Below are positions 24,834 to 35,876 of a stretch of 60,374 nucleotides of DNA, piece by piece; the stretch's first letter is position 1; the number at the start of each line of letters is the position of its first letter. The stretch comes from Mageeibacillus sp. UBA1212. GTDB lineage: Bacteria > Bacillota > Clostridia > UBA1212. The DNA is taken from contig DBXM01000029.1 in assembly GCA_002309655.1 (NCBI GenBank), positions 1 to 60,374 on the forward strand, given 5' to 3'. Below the pieces are notes generated by a model, which was not told where the DNA came from, did not search any database, and worked only from the letters and a program-made list of their open reading frames with translations. Position numbers and translations under genes: made by a program.

Positions 24834-25958
24834 ATGAAAGACAGAGCGAGGTTCTACACAATTTTATATATTGTTCTGTGCGTCGCCGTGGCGGGAGTTT
24901 TCGCGTACCTTATGCTCGATTTCTTCGTGATTCCGACGGTCGGAAAGGTCGAACCGGAGCCGATCATGATCAACACGCCGGCGCCAGCGGAAAATCCGAC
25001 GGAAACACCGGCTTTGACTGCGGAAAAAACGCCTGAAGCAACGGAAAATTCAACGGAAAATATGACGGAAACGCCGGAAATAATTTCGGAAACGCCGGAA
25101 CAGCCGGAAACCACGTCATCGCCGGAAAATAAACCCACCGAAACCCCTACGGAAATTCCGACCGAGCCTCCGACACCTACGCCTACACCGGAGCCGACGG
25201 AAGTTCCGGGAATCATTCTCACCGACAACGAGTACCACAACGGCGAAGTCGACATCGTGATCACGAAGTACCGCGAGCACGGGACCGACATTTACGTCGC
25301 GGACGTTAAAATGAAAAGCGTTTACTCGTTGAAGGCGGCGTTCGCGAAGAACACGTTCGGCAGGAACATTATCGAGACCACCTCGCAGCAGGCGAAGAAC
25401 AACCATGCGATCCTTGCGATAAACGGCGACTTTTACGGAAAACGAGAGAACGGCTACGTTGTCCGGAACGGGCAGGTGTGGCGGAAGACGGTCTCGCAGC
25501 GGAACGAGCGGAACACGTACCAGGACCTCGCGGTGCTGCAGGACGGCTCGTTCGTGACATTCGACGAGAGAACGACGGACATCGACGAGGTGATTTCGTG
25601 GGCGCCATGGCAGGTGTTCTCGTTCGGGCCGGCCATTATCAAGAACGGGGAGATTTCCGTGGGCGCGAACGACGACGTGATGAACCACCTGGCGAGCAAC
25701 CCGCGCACCGTAGTCGCGCAGATCGAGCCGCTTCACTACCTTCTGGTGGTCAGCGACGGCAGAACAAGTGACAACGCCGGACTTTCGCTGCTGCAGATGG
25801 CGGAGTTTTTGAAGACCCTCGGCGCCACGGAGGCGTACAATTTTGACGGCGGCGGTTCGACCGCGATGTATTTCAACGGAAAGATCATTAACAAACCCGT
25901 GAATAGCGGGCGCATTACGGAAAGGTTCGTGAGCGATATTGTCTACATACCTGAATAG
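24834..25958 (+). CDS. Membrane-anchored phosphodiester glycosidase (NAGPA domain)
   Basis: 374 residues from ATG 24834, placed by GGAGGT at 24818-24823. One N-terminal membrane helix (about 8-30), a Thr/Pro/Glu linker (about 45-125), then the NAGPA fold: AINGDFYGKRENGYVVRNGQ, SFGPAIIKNG, NPRTVVAQ, VVSDGRTSDNAGLSL and NFDGGGSTAMYFNG, which carries the conserved Asp/Gly cluster. Members uncover or remove sugars linked through phosphodiesters, including wall polymers. Co-transcribed with a small membrane protein (20-bp overlap). Located outside the membrane. Confidence 0.9.
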   Translation: MKDRARFYTILYIVLCVAVAGVFAYLMLDFFVIPTVGKVEPEPIMINTPAPAENPTETPALTAEKTPEATENSTENMTETPEIISETPEQPETTSSPENKPTETPTEIPTEPPTPTPTPEPTEVPGIILTDNEYHNGEVDIVITKYREHGTDIYVADVKMKSVYSLKAAFAKNTFGRNIIETTSQQAKNNHAILAINGDFYGKRENGYVVRNGQVWRKTVSQRNERNTYQDLAVLQDGSFVTFDERTTDIDEVISWAPWQVFSFGPAIIKNGEISVGANDDVMNHLASNPRTVVAQIEPLHYLLVVSDGRTSDNAGLSLLQMAEFLKTLGATEAYNFDGGGSTAMYFNGKIINKPVNSGRITERFVSDIVYIPE

Positions 25959-26328
25959 AGCCGGAATCGGATATTTGGTGATGACGGCGCTGTGCGTGAT
26001 CTTCGCGGTGATCTACGAATTTCTGGGGCACGGGGTGTATTCGTGGCGGATCAGGCTGCTGTTTCTGATACCGCTTGTCATGTTCGTGTTCTTCGTGTTT
26101 TTGAAGTGGCGGTCGCGGAAAAGCGACAGGTGGGAGGCGTTCCTGCCGGCAATCACGACGTTCAGGCTGCTCGCAGCGTCGGAAATCGCAAGGAACGCGT
26201 TCATCGGAATCGTGACCGTGTACGGGACGGCGTCGTCGAAAACGATCATTTTGTACGTGCTGTCGGCGGTGCTGCTGTTTGTTACGGCCGTTTTAACCGT
26301 TTACGGCGGCGTAAAAGAAGCTGTTTAA
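25939..26328 (+). CDS. Small four-helix membrane protein
   Basis: 129 residues from a TTG at 25939 overlapping the previous gene by 20 bp, with GGAAAGG upstream; ATG 25981 is an alternative but would cut the first helix. Four hydrophobic segments with a charged loop KWRSRKSDRWEAF after the second. I do not recognise a family. Coupling to the phosphodiester glycosidase suggests an envelope role. Confidence 0.6.
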   Translation: MSTYLNRAGIGYLVMTALCVIFAVIYEFLGHGVYSWRIRLLFLIPLVMFVFFVFLKWRSRKSDRWEAFLPAITTFRLLAASEIARNAFIGIVTVYGTASSKTIILYVLSAVLLFVTAVLTVYGGVKEAV

Positions 26329-26340
26329 CCGGCATTTACT

Positions 26341-26367
26341 ATTTGAATCATTTGAATCATTTGAGTC
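26341..26367 (+). repeat. Three tandem 9-bp repeats before the PIG-L gene
   Basis: ATTTGAATC at 26341 and 26350, then ATTTGAGTC at 26359, directly before the ribosome-binding site GGAGG at 26369-26373. Confidence 0.75.
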
Positions 26368-26382
26368 CGGAGGTGCCGCGGA

Positions 26383-28386
26383 ATGAAGATGAAAAAACTG
26401 TTTTTGTTACTGACTGCGGTCGCAATTCTGGCCGCGGCGATGTTCACGCACTTAACTGAGGTGAACGCGGAGGGCGTTACGACAATCACGCTCTACAAGA
26501 AGTACGCGGACCGCGGGGTGTTCTCGAAGTACGGCGAGACGTTCAAGTCCGAGTGGCGTACCGGCAGCGACATCACGAGCATCTACCCAATCGCGTCGAC
26601 CGCGGAGGAGATAAAAATCGACGGCAGGCACTACCAGGACGTCTGGAAAGAGGCCTGGAACGCATTTTCCGGAAATGAAGGCTGCAAGATCTGCTACCGC
26701 GTGCAGTTCGGGACGTCCGACGGCGTGACGGTGGACAAGATGATCATGAAACCCGGCGACGAACTTTCGTACCGCGCCTACCTCGAGAATTACATTTACG
26801 ACGACATCAGGGTCGAAAAAGGCGTCTGGTATTCCCACCTTGAACCGGACGAGACCGGCGACCTCATGCTCTCGTCGATGAAAGTCACCGCGGGCGAGAA
26901 GGTCGACCTCATCAACACGCCGATCAAAATCACCGCCTGCGTCTACAAAGGCGCCGACGAGTTCGACGAAAACGGCTTCTATAAGGGGAACGTTTCCGAT
27001 ACGGTGACGCTGGTGGGAAGCGCGGCCTCTCTCAGCGTGAACGTGGACAGCGGCGGGACCAATCTTCCGCTTCTCAGGGACAGGGACGACTACACCGGCT
27101 ACGGGTTTAACGCCGGCGAGACGGTAACGGTGAGATCCGAGCGGCCGATGGCGGGCCTTTACATCCAGTGGGACGGCCCGGTCAATGAGTGGACGCTCTC
27201 CTACGACGGAAAAAATGCGACCTTCGGCAAAAACGGTTTTCTCCACGAATACGTGGAAATTCCGGGCGGCGCGAAGGAGTGCATAATAAATATTCCCGCA
27301 ACCACCCGCATCTGCGAGATCTACGCCTTCTCGGAGGGCGAGCTTCCCGACTGGGTGCAGCGGTGGGAAAAGTCGCTCGAAAAGGCCGATTTGCTGGTAT
27401 TTTCGACCCACGCGGACGACGAAGTCCTCTTTTTCGGCGGCGCGGTCACCCTTTACTGCGCGCTCGGCTACCGCACCCAGGTGGTCTACATGTGCAACTA
27501 CTGGAACGGCGAGAAGACCCGCGAGCACGAAAAACTGGACGGCCTCTGGACCATGGGCGTGCGCAACTACCCGGTGAATATGGACTTCGACGACCACTAC
27601 GCGGAGAGCCTCGAGTATGCGAAAACCATCTATAATTACGAAAAGCTGACCGCGGCGGTGGCGGAAAATATCAGGCGCTTCAAGCCCCAGGTCATCGTGA
27701 GCCACGACATCAACGGTGAATACGGCCACGGCGGCCACATCATTCTCTGCGCGGCTTTACGGGAAGCGGTGGAGAAGACGGCGGACGCGACGGCCTGGCC
27801 GGAATCCGCGAACAAATACGGTACCTGGGACGTGCCGAAGACCTACCTTCACCTTTACGGCGAGAACAAGCTGCGCCTCGACCTCCGCCAGAAAATGGAC
27901 GTTTTGGGCGGACTGACGCCCCTTGAAGTCGAAAAGAACGCCTACCTCAAGCACGAGTCGCAGCAGTGGACCTGGTTCTACGTCGACGACGAGTACGAGT
28001 ACAGCTGCGCGGCGTTCGGCCTTTACCGCACCACCGTCGGGAACGACTCGGGCATCAACGACATGATGGAAAATATCGTCTCCTACGCGGAGCAGGAACG
28101 GACTCCGGAACCGACCCCGGAACCGACTCCCACTCCCGAATCGGGAGAGACGTCAGTTCCGGGAACGGCCACGCCGGAAGAGAACCCGACCGAAACTCCA
28201 ACGGAAATTCCGGCCGAAACCCCGGATGCAACACCCGAAGGCGGAAAAACCGATCCGGACAAAGGGACAAAAAACAACGCCGGAAGAATCATTCTCGGCA
28301 TCGTGCTGCTGCTCGCAGCCGCCGCGCTGTTCTTCTTCGTGCTTGTCCCGCTCATGAGCAAAATATTGAACAGGAAAAGGAAATAA
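26383..28386 (+). CDS. Secreted PIG-L family deacetylase with C-terminal membrane anchor
   Basis: 667 residues. Signal peptide (cleavage near residue 25-30); an N-terminal strand-rich region to about 330; then the PIG-L/LmbE zinc deacetylase domain with HADDE at 343-347 and HGGH at 449-452 as metal ligands. A Pro/Glu/Thr linker (about 575-630) leads to a final membrane helix and the basic tail NRKRK. It likely de-N-acetylates a surface or environmental aminosugar. GGAGG at 26369 sets the start. No terminator hairpin lies immediately after it. Confidence 0.88.
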   Translation: MKMKKLFLLLTAVAILAAAMFTHLTEVNAEGVTTITLYKKYADRGVFSKYGETFKSEWRTGSDITSIYPIASTAEEIKIDGRHYQDVWKEAWNAFSGNEGCKICYRVQFGTSDGVTVDKMIMKPGDELSYRAYLENYIYDDIRVEKGVWYSHLEPDETGDLMLSSMKVTAGEKVDLINTPIKITACVYKGADEFDENGFYKGNVSDTVTLVGSAASLSVNVDSGGTNLPLLRDRDDYTGYGFNAGETVTVRSERPMAGLYIQWDGPVNEWTLSYDGKNATFGKNGFLHEYVEIPGGAKECIINIPATTRICEIYAFSEGELPDWVQRWEKSLEKADLLVFSTHADDEVLFFGGAVTLYCALGYRTQVVYMCNYWNGEKTREHEKLDGLWTMGVRNYPVNMDFDDHYAESLEYAKTIYNYEKLTAAVAENIRRFKPQVIVSHDINGEYGHGGHIILCAALREAVEKTADATAWPESANKYGTWDVPKTYLHLYGENKLRLDLRQKMDVLGGLTPLEVEKNAYLKHESQQWTWFYVDDEYEYSCAAFGLYRTTVGNDSGINDMMENIVSYAEQERTPEPTPEPTPTPESGETSVPGTATPEENPTETPTEIPAETPDATPEGGKTDPDKGTKNNAGRIILGIVLLLAAAALFFFVLVPLMSKILNRKRK

Positions 28387-28475
28387 GTGAAGGATAAGGG
28401 TGATAGTTTCACGGAGTTGTGATAAAGCAATTAACCGCAAACCCTGTTTTTACTTGTGTTTTTCGCAAAAAGATA

Positions 28476-28504
28476 TAGACACTGTCTCCGGTTTGGAGTA
28501 CAAT
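28476..28504 (+). promoter_or_regulatory. Promoter of the 28.5-kb small RNA candidate
   Basis: TAGACA (28476-28481), 17-bp spacer, TACAAT (28499-28504), between two converging genes. Confidence 0.5.
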
Positions 28505-28510
28505 TTAATT

Positions 28511-28568
28511 GACAGAGCCCACCACGCATAAGGCGGAAACGTACTGCGGACCATGGTGGGACTTTTTT
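28511..28568 (+). ncRNA. Candidate small RNA ending in its own terminator
   Basis: From the predicted start near 28511 to a T6 run at 28563-28568. The body folds as one hairpin: CCCACCA (28518-28524) with TGGTGGG (28554-28560), and CGCA with TGCG inside, with a purine-rich loop. It contains no start codon with a ribosome-binding site. It lies between converging genes, so it is not their leader. A plain terminator for the PIG-L gene, 125 bp away, is the main alternative. Confidence 0.4.
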
Positions 28569-28627
28569 ACCTTTGTGGGCCTTAAACGTATCGATTTAAG
28601 AATGCATTGACATATAAAGAACAGATT

Positions 28628-30346
28628 TCAACCGTTCACGCCCAGCCGCCTGTCGATCCAGGCGGCTCTTTTCGTTATGAACTCTCTTACGTACTGAACC
28701 TGCTTTTCGTAGGTGTTGTAGACCGTGTAGTCGACCGTTCCTTCGCCGACCTGTTTTGTGAGAATGTCCCACACCTCGAAGTTGACGTCGGCGGACGCCT
28801 TCACGATTGCGTACTGCCTGTCAATCGTCGCGAACGCGGTGTCAAGCAGCGTCTGCCGCATTTCGAGCCAGCGCGCCTTGACTTTTTCCATGAATTTCGC
28901 GTCTTTAATGAGGTACGTCGCCCAGGTGTCGTTCACGAGCCAGTAGGTCGCCTCCGCGGTCGCCCAGCCGTCGTAGCCGGGAATGTCGCCGCTGTGGTTC
29001 CCGAAAGCCATGTCGAAGTCCCAGACCGGACCCATAATGAGCTTCCCGCCCTCGGGCTTGTACATGTAGCAGCTGCGGTAGAAGCCCATTTCGGTGTTGT
29101 TGGTGAGCTCGGCGATGATGAACCAGTCGACCATGCTGTCGACGTCGAGGTATTCCTCGTAGCCTTCGCCGGCCAGAATCGCCTGTTCGGTCTTCCTGAT
29201 GTAGTTCTTGATGTAGAGTATTTCCGGAGAATTCGCCGCGGGAATGTCGGGTTCCTTCACGAAAAGCCTGATGATGACGTCGGTGTCGAAATAGTCGCGA
29301 TCGCGCACGTAGGGCTGCGAGTAGTCCCAGCCGATCTCGATCATGAAGCCGGGCTCCTCTGGGTTCGAGCCGTTGTAGATGTCGACCTTGCTTTTCGCCT
29401 CCTCGATCTTGTCGGCGACCGTGTAGACGCCGAGATATTTTCCGTTCAGGAAGAAGTCGACGAGAATGTGGGTCGGCGTGTAGTAGAGGTGGCTCATCTG
29501 CTGCGCCATGCTGTGGGCGACGACGTTCCTGATGAGGGACTTGTCGAAATAGGTCGAAACGATGACCCAGTCGCGGTTTGAGCGGAGGCCCAGAACGGAC
29601 GCCTTTTCGTCGAGCTTGATGCGGTAGGAACGCTTGTCGGTCATCGACCAGGAGGCGTTCCCGCGGCCGCGGATCTTGAGGCCGGCGCCGTTTATGTTTT
29701 TGCCGTAGTAGCCTTCGGCGTTGTCGCTGTTGACGTAAATGGTTCCGCCGACGTACTCGGTGCGGCTCTCGACCGGTGAATCGGTGTAGATTGAGACGAC
29801 GGGAATGTTCTTGGCGGCGGGTCTCGCGGTGAAAACGTAATCCTTCGTGAGACCGTTCGTGTCGGTTATTGTGACGGGATACGTCTGCCAGGGAACAATA
29901 TTTTCCACCGAAAAGTCGGCCTTTGCGATATTTTCGCCGTCAAGAACGAGCTTCAGCGATTTGACAAGCGACTCGTTCGCGGTGTAGGGGTACTCGGCGA
30001 GAATCAGATTTTCCTTTACTGAAACGGTGACCGAAGACGAGCCTTCGCCGGTCAGGTAAGGTTTGAGAACCGCGCTGTAGACCGGTTCGGGGGAAGGGGT
30101 GGGATCAGCGGGAACGTCTGTCGGCGCCGGTTCGCTTGAAGGGGTTTGTTGGATTTCTTGAGTTTCTTTGGTTTCTTGGGTTTCGTCGGGCTTGTTCGTT
30201 GCCTGCTGTGACTGCGACGTGGGTTCGGGAGTGGCGGTGGGATCGTTCGCGGAATTGCGGGTGACCGAAAGATAAATAAGTATGCCTGCGAGGACAATAA
30301 TAAGCAGCAGCATAACGGGTATGAGCTTTTTCATGAACTTGACCAT
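28628..30346 (-). CDS. CotH-family (spore-coat kinase-like) membrane-anchored protein
   Basis: 572 residues from ATG 30346, 9 bp after GGAGGT. N-terminal membrane helix (about 6-28), Thr/Gln/Pro-rich linker (about 35-85), a strand-rich domain (about 90-190), then the CotH domain: KIRGRGNASW, KRSYRIKLDEKASVLG, NRDWVIVSTYFDKSLIRN, KYLGVYTVADKIE and GPVWDFDMAFGN. CotH proteins are atypical kinases that phosphorylate coat proteins in Bacillus; in gut anaerobes they are often exported and adhesion-linked. It faces outward here. Confidence 0.88.
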   Translation of the reverse strand: MVKFMKKLIPVMLLLIIVLAGILIYLSVTRNSANDPTATPEPTSQSQQATNKPDETQETKETQEIQQTPSSEPAPTDVPADPTPSPEPVYSAVLKPYLTGEGSSSVTVSVKENLILAEYPYTANESLVKSLKLVLDGENIAKADFSVENIVPWQTYPVTITDTNGLTKDYVFTARPAAKNIPVVSIYTDSPVESRTEYVGGTIYVNSDNAEGYYGKNINGAGLKIRGRGNASWSMTDKRSYRIKLDEKASVLGLRSNRDWVIVSTYFDKSLIRNVVAHSMAQQMSHLYYTPTHILVDFFLNGKYLGVYTVADKIEEAKSKVDIYNGSNPEEPGFMIEIGWDYSQPYVRDRDYFDTDVIIRLFVKEPDIPAANSPEILYIKNYIRKTEQAILAGEGYEEYLDVDSMVDWFIIAELTNNTEMGFYRSCYMYKPEGGKLIMGPVWDFDMAFGNHSGDIPGYDGWATAEATYWLVNDTWATYLIKDAKFMEKVKARWLEMRQTLLDTAFATIDRQYAIVKASADVNFEVWDILTKQVGEGTVDYTVYNTYEKQVQYVREFITKRAAWIDRRLGVNG

Positions 30347-30367
30347 CGCAAGGCACCTCCCGCATAT

Positions 30368-30396
30368 ATTTTAATGTTTTTTCCGTCCCGGGTCAA
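30368..30396 (-). promoter_or_regulatory. Promoter of the CotH-family gene
   Basis: On the minus strand: TTGACC (30391-30396), 17-bp spacer, TAAAAT (30368-30373). Confidence 0.65.
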
Positions 30397-30440
30397 TCGA
30401 AGTTTGATTCTTGAAAATAACATTGAAAACACGATTTTTG

Positions 30441-30468
30441 TTGACAAAATAAATTTTCGTGGTACAAT
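30441..30468 (+). promoter_or_regulatory. clpB promoter
   Basis: Perfect TTGACA (30441-30446), 16-bp spacer, TACAAT (30463-30468). Divergent from the CotH-family promoter. The CtsR operator starts 12 bp downstream of the -10. Confidence 0.8.
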
Positions 30469-30479
30469 GATACTGCGAA

Positions 30480-30496
30480 AGTCAAAGAAGGTCAAA
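30480..30496 (+). promoter_or_regulatory. CtsR operator
   Basis: AGTCAAAGAAGGTCAAA fits the CtsR heptad direct repeat (A/G)GTCAAA-NAN-(A/G)GTCAAA at every specified base. Its place at the transcription start of clpB would block the promoter, as in low-GC Gram-positives. ctsR itself is not in this window. Confidence 0.9.
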
Positions 30497-30560
30497 GTCG
30501 TGAACCGTACACGGCGGACGGCTTGGCCGGCGTAGATTTTCACGAAAACAGCGGGGCGGG

Positions 30561-30675
30561 ATTTCCCGGAAATACGGTGGATTTTCCGCGCTGTGGATTT
30601 TCCGCGGAGAAACGTTGATTTCCCGGAAAACGGTGGATTCTCCGCGTTGTGGATTTTCCAAGCAGTGGATTTTCC
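30561..30675. repeat. 16-bp phased GTGGATTTTCC array in the clpB leader
   Basis: GTGGATTTTCC copies start at 30577, 30593, 30633 (one mismatch), 30649 and 30665, and ATTTCCCGGAAA cores at 30561 and 30618. The steps are 16, 16, 25, 15, 16 and 16 bp. It lies between the CtsR operator and the clpB start, so it is transcribed as leader RNA. Confidence 0.8.
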
Positions 30676-30730
30676 AACCCGCAAACAACAAAAACCAATT
30701 CAATAACAAACAGGCAAAGGGGGCATAAAA

Positions 30731-33367
<2,637 letters not shown>

Positions 33368-33401
33368 CACGAACCGCATTAAAACTGTAAAGTAAATGAC
33401 G

Positions 33402-33447
33402 GGAATCCGCGGGCTCGAGACATGAAGAGCCCGCGGATTCCATTTTT
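33402..33447 (+). terminator. clpB terminator
   Basis: Perfect 15-bp arms GGAATCCGCGGGCTC (33402-33416) and GAGCCCGCGGATTCC (33427-33441), then ATTTTT. The next gene converges on it. Confidence 0.92.
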
Positions 33448-33462
33448 GATGTTTTGCTATTG

Positions 33463-34341
33463 TTATTTCCGGCAGGCTCCAAACTGCATAAGCTCGTCCG
33501 GTTGAAAATAATGCGTCGGATACGAAATGGAAACTGAATATTTGATATCGGAAGCTCCGTTATAAACCCGAATTCTGTATGGAAGTCCTTCCGCTTTGCC
33601 AAACAAATCATCCAGATCGTGGTTGCCTTTTGTATCAATCATATACATTTCCTCAATGAAAACATTTGGCTCAGGTTCATATCTTACCATTTTCTCAACA
33701 CAGCGTTGTGTCGTAACAGTATAGACCGACTTGCCGTCCGTAATTTCAGGTTCGGATACCGTAACAGTCGATTTGAAACGGTTTATATACTGACTATCAA
33801 AGTACGTTTCAAAAGCTTCCGCGTCGTCAAACCATCGCAAGCTTGCGGTGTTGTCAGCCTGATCTTTGAATACAAACGTGTATGATATTCCGTACCAGTA
33901 CACTGCTTTAACAACAAAGCCCTCCGGACAAACAGCCGTTACAGGCCGTGTAAGATCGAAAATGCGAATGCCGTCGCCGTTTTCTTCAAACATTTGCCTG
34001 ATTATGCGCCTTTCGCCGTCATCGAAGCTGTCGTTTATTATTTTGGAAGTAAGCTCTTCAAGAGATTCAAATCTAAGACCCGCGGAAGAAGATCCTATTG
34101 GTTCGTTGTTCCCTGGTTCACGGCTTTCATAAAACTTTAAATACCAATTTCCGTCAACTTTCCGAAGCATATAATGCTCCGTTTCTATCAATGTCCGCTC
34201 TTCCTTCTCCGGATCTGATTCATGAATGCCGGTTGCTTCTCCGGCGTTATGTGTTTGCGGAAAATCCTGCCTCGCGCACGACAAACATGAAACAAGCATA
34301 ACAACCGCGAGAATAAGAATGTTCAGCTTGTATCTTTTCAT
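33463..34341 (-). CDS. Hypothetical lipoprotein, AT-rich
   Basis: 292 residues from ATG 34341 (AGGAG upstream); the longer frame adds 24 residues without a site. Lipobox LSC (Cys about 22). The mature protein has mixed alpha/beta sequence with repeated short strands (HYMLRKVDGNWYLKFYES; AVYWYGISYTFVFKDQ). I do not recognise a family. Codon use is visibly AT-richer than its neighbours and the upstream 300 bp are very AT-rich, so recent acquisition is likely. Confidence 0.7.
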   Translation of the reverse strand: MKRYKLNILILAVVMLVSCLSCARQDFPQTHNAGEATGIHESDPEKEERTLIETEHYMLRKVDGNWYLKFYESREPGNNEPIGSSSAGLRFESLEELTSKIINDSFDDGERRIIRQMFEENGDGIRIFDLTRPVTAVCPEGFVVKAVYWYGISYTFVFKDQADNTASLRWFDDAEAFETYFDSQYINRFKSTVTVSEPEITDGKSVYTVTTQRCVEKMVRYEPEPNVFIEEMYMIDTKGNHDLDDLFGKAEGLPYRIRVYNGASDIKYSVSISYPTHYFQPDELMQFGACRK

Positions 34342-34639
34342 AGTGTTCTTCTCCTTATCTTTTCGTTGCTCAACATGATAAAGTCTGTTATTAGAGCAAT
34401 TTACAAAAGCCAATGCGTCCCGACTTTTATAAAATGTAAATGAGTAAAATCAACAAGAACGCAAGAAAACAATGGCTTAACTAATTATTACACAAAAAAA
34501 AAGAAAGTCAAGTAACGTATTCACGTGTTAATTTATAACAAATTCATAATTACTGAACCGAATGCAATCATAACTGCTTTTGATCTTATCCTGTGATTCT
34601 CACTGTGATTCTCACATACTTTAAGATATGACGCATTGA
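34342..34639. other. AT-rich divergent intergenic region
   Basis: About 300 bp, far more AT-rich than the window average, between divergent genes. It holds a short direct repeat (GTGATTCTCAC and TGTGATTCTCACA near 34592-34615) and an A-tract at 34490-34505. No start codon with a ribosome-binding site and no RNA fold was seen. Confidence 0.5.
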
Positions 34640-34668
34640 TTGTCAAAAAAGCGAAAATGTGTTAAACT
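34640..34668 (+). promoter_or_regulatory. Promoter of the esterase gene at 34701
   Basis: TTGTCA (34640-34645), 17-bp spacer, TAAACT (34663-34668). Confidence 0.5.
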
Positions 34669-34700
34669 TAGGGCACAAAAATCCGAAAGGGGTTTACGAG

Positions 34701-35762
34701 ATGAACGGATACTACGACTGCCTGCCGCATTTTTCGAAAATAATGGCCGAAAAAGAGCCGGCGATGCGAATGAACTGCAAAACGCCGGAGGAGTTCGAGG
34801 CGTGGAGAGAGAAGGCGGAGAAAAAGCTTCGCGAGCTGCTCGGGTTTGACAAGATGCGTCGCGCTGCCGGCCCGGAGCCGCGGCTTGTGAGCTGCGAGAA
34901 AATGGACGGCTACACGCGCGAAAAGTGGACGATATTCACCGAACCGGACGTCGTGATGCCTTTTTACCGGCTGGTTCCCGACGGAATCGGGAAGGGTGAG
35001 AAGCGGCCGGCGGTCATTGCCCAGCACGGTCACGGAAGCTGCGGAAAAGAGGCGGTCGCCGGGAACGCGTTCTTTCCCGAACTGGGGGAGTCGATTGAGA
35101 GGTGCAATTACGCGTTCGGCGTGTCGGCCGTGAAAGAAGGGGCGATAGTTTTCTGCCCCGACGCGCGCGGGTTCGGCGAGAGACGGGAGATCGATATGCA
35201 GGGCGACGACCCGGGAAGGCGGCTGAGCAGTTCCTGTTACTACCTCAACTTCATGGCGCTTCCGCTGGGAATGTGCGTGACGGGAATGTGGGTCTGGGAC
35301 CTTATGCGGCTGACCGACTATATAGAGACGCTTGAGAACGTGGACCCGGACAGGATCGGCTGCATCGGGCTTTCGGGCGGCGGCATGCTGACGCTCTACT
35401 TCACGGCGCTGGAAAAAAGAATCAAATACGCGGCGGTGAGCGGCTATTTCTACGGCTTCAGGCAGGCGCTGCTCGAGCTGTACAACTGTTCGTGCAACTA
35501 CGTGCCGCACATGTGGGAAAATTTCGACGTGGGGGACGTCGGGTCGCTGATCGCGCCGAGGCCGTTCGTGATCGAGACCGGAACGGACGACCCGCTTAAC
35601 GGCAGCGGCGGACTCGCGAACGTCTACCCGTACGTCGAGCAGGTGAGGTCGGCGTACCGGCTGGCGGGGAAAGAAGACCTCCTGTGCCACGACGTTTTCG
35701 AGGGGCCGCACATGTGGCACGGCACGAAGTCGATAGAGGGCATCGTCAAGTATCTTTTCTGA
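34701..35762 (+). CDS. Alpha/beta-hydrolase, acetyl-xylan-esterase/dienelactone-hydrolase-like
   Basis: 353 residues from ATG 34701 (AAAGGGG upstream); an earlier ATG at 34659 lies within the promoter. No signal peptide, so cytoplasmic. The nucleophile elbow is GLSGGGM with the catalytic Ser near residue 230; ETGTDDPLN carries the Asp and EGPHMWHG the His. The family (Abhydrolase_7-like) includes esterases acting on plant-derived acyl groups. Its neighbour is an alpha-galactosidase, so glycan deacylation is a reasonable guess. Confidence 0.82.
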   Translation: MNGYYDCLPHFSKIMAEKEPAMRMNCKTPEEFEAWREKAEKKLRELLGFDKMRRAAGPEPRLVSCEKMDGYTREKWTIFTEPDVVMPFYRLVPDGIGKGEKRPAVIAQHGHGSCGKEAVAGNAFFPELGESIERCNYAFGVSAVKEGAIVFCPDARGFGERREIDMQGDDPGRRLSSSCYYLNFMALPLGMCVTGMWVWDLMRLTDYIETLENVDPDRIGCIGLSGGGMLTLYFTALEKRIKYAAVSGYFYGFRQALLELYNCSCNYVPHMWENFDVGDVGSLIAPRPFVIETGTDDPLNGSGGLANVYPYVEQVRSAYRLAGKEDLLCHDVFEGPHMWHGTKSIEGIVKYLF

Positions 35763-35773
35763 GTATAAAAAGG

Positions 35774-35812
35774 GCGGCGTTTCCGCGAAAAACAAAACAA
35801 CGGAAACGCCGC
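35774..35812 (-). terminator. Terminator serving the minus-strand alpha-galactosidase gene
   Basis: Perfect 12-bp arms GCGGCGTTTCCG (35774-35785) and CGGAAACGCCGC (35801-35812). On the minus strand they are followed by a T5 run (35767-35771). A second hairpin at about 35839-35872 (GCGCCG / CGGCGC) followed by CTTCTTTAT may stop the plus-strand esterase transcript. Confidence 0.75.
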
Positions 35813-35876
35813 AATAAAACCTAAAAATAGGGAAGAATGCGCCGACCCGCAAAGAAAACGGGGGCCGGCGCCTTCT

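Noticed and set aside
26452..27738. 428-codon minus-strand open frame
   Set aside because: It is antisense to the PIG-L deacetylase, whose HADDE and HGGH motifs fix the real frame.
28511..28568. T-box riboswitch antiterminator
   Set aside because: GGTGGGAC recalls the T-box sequence, but the full T-box motif and specifier stem are absent and no synthetase or amino-acid gene follows.
34668..35852. 394-codon minus-strand open frame
   Set aside because: It is antisense to the esterase gene, which has the Ser, Asp and His motifs.
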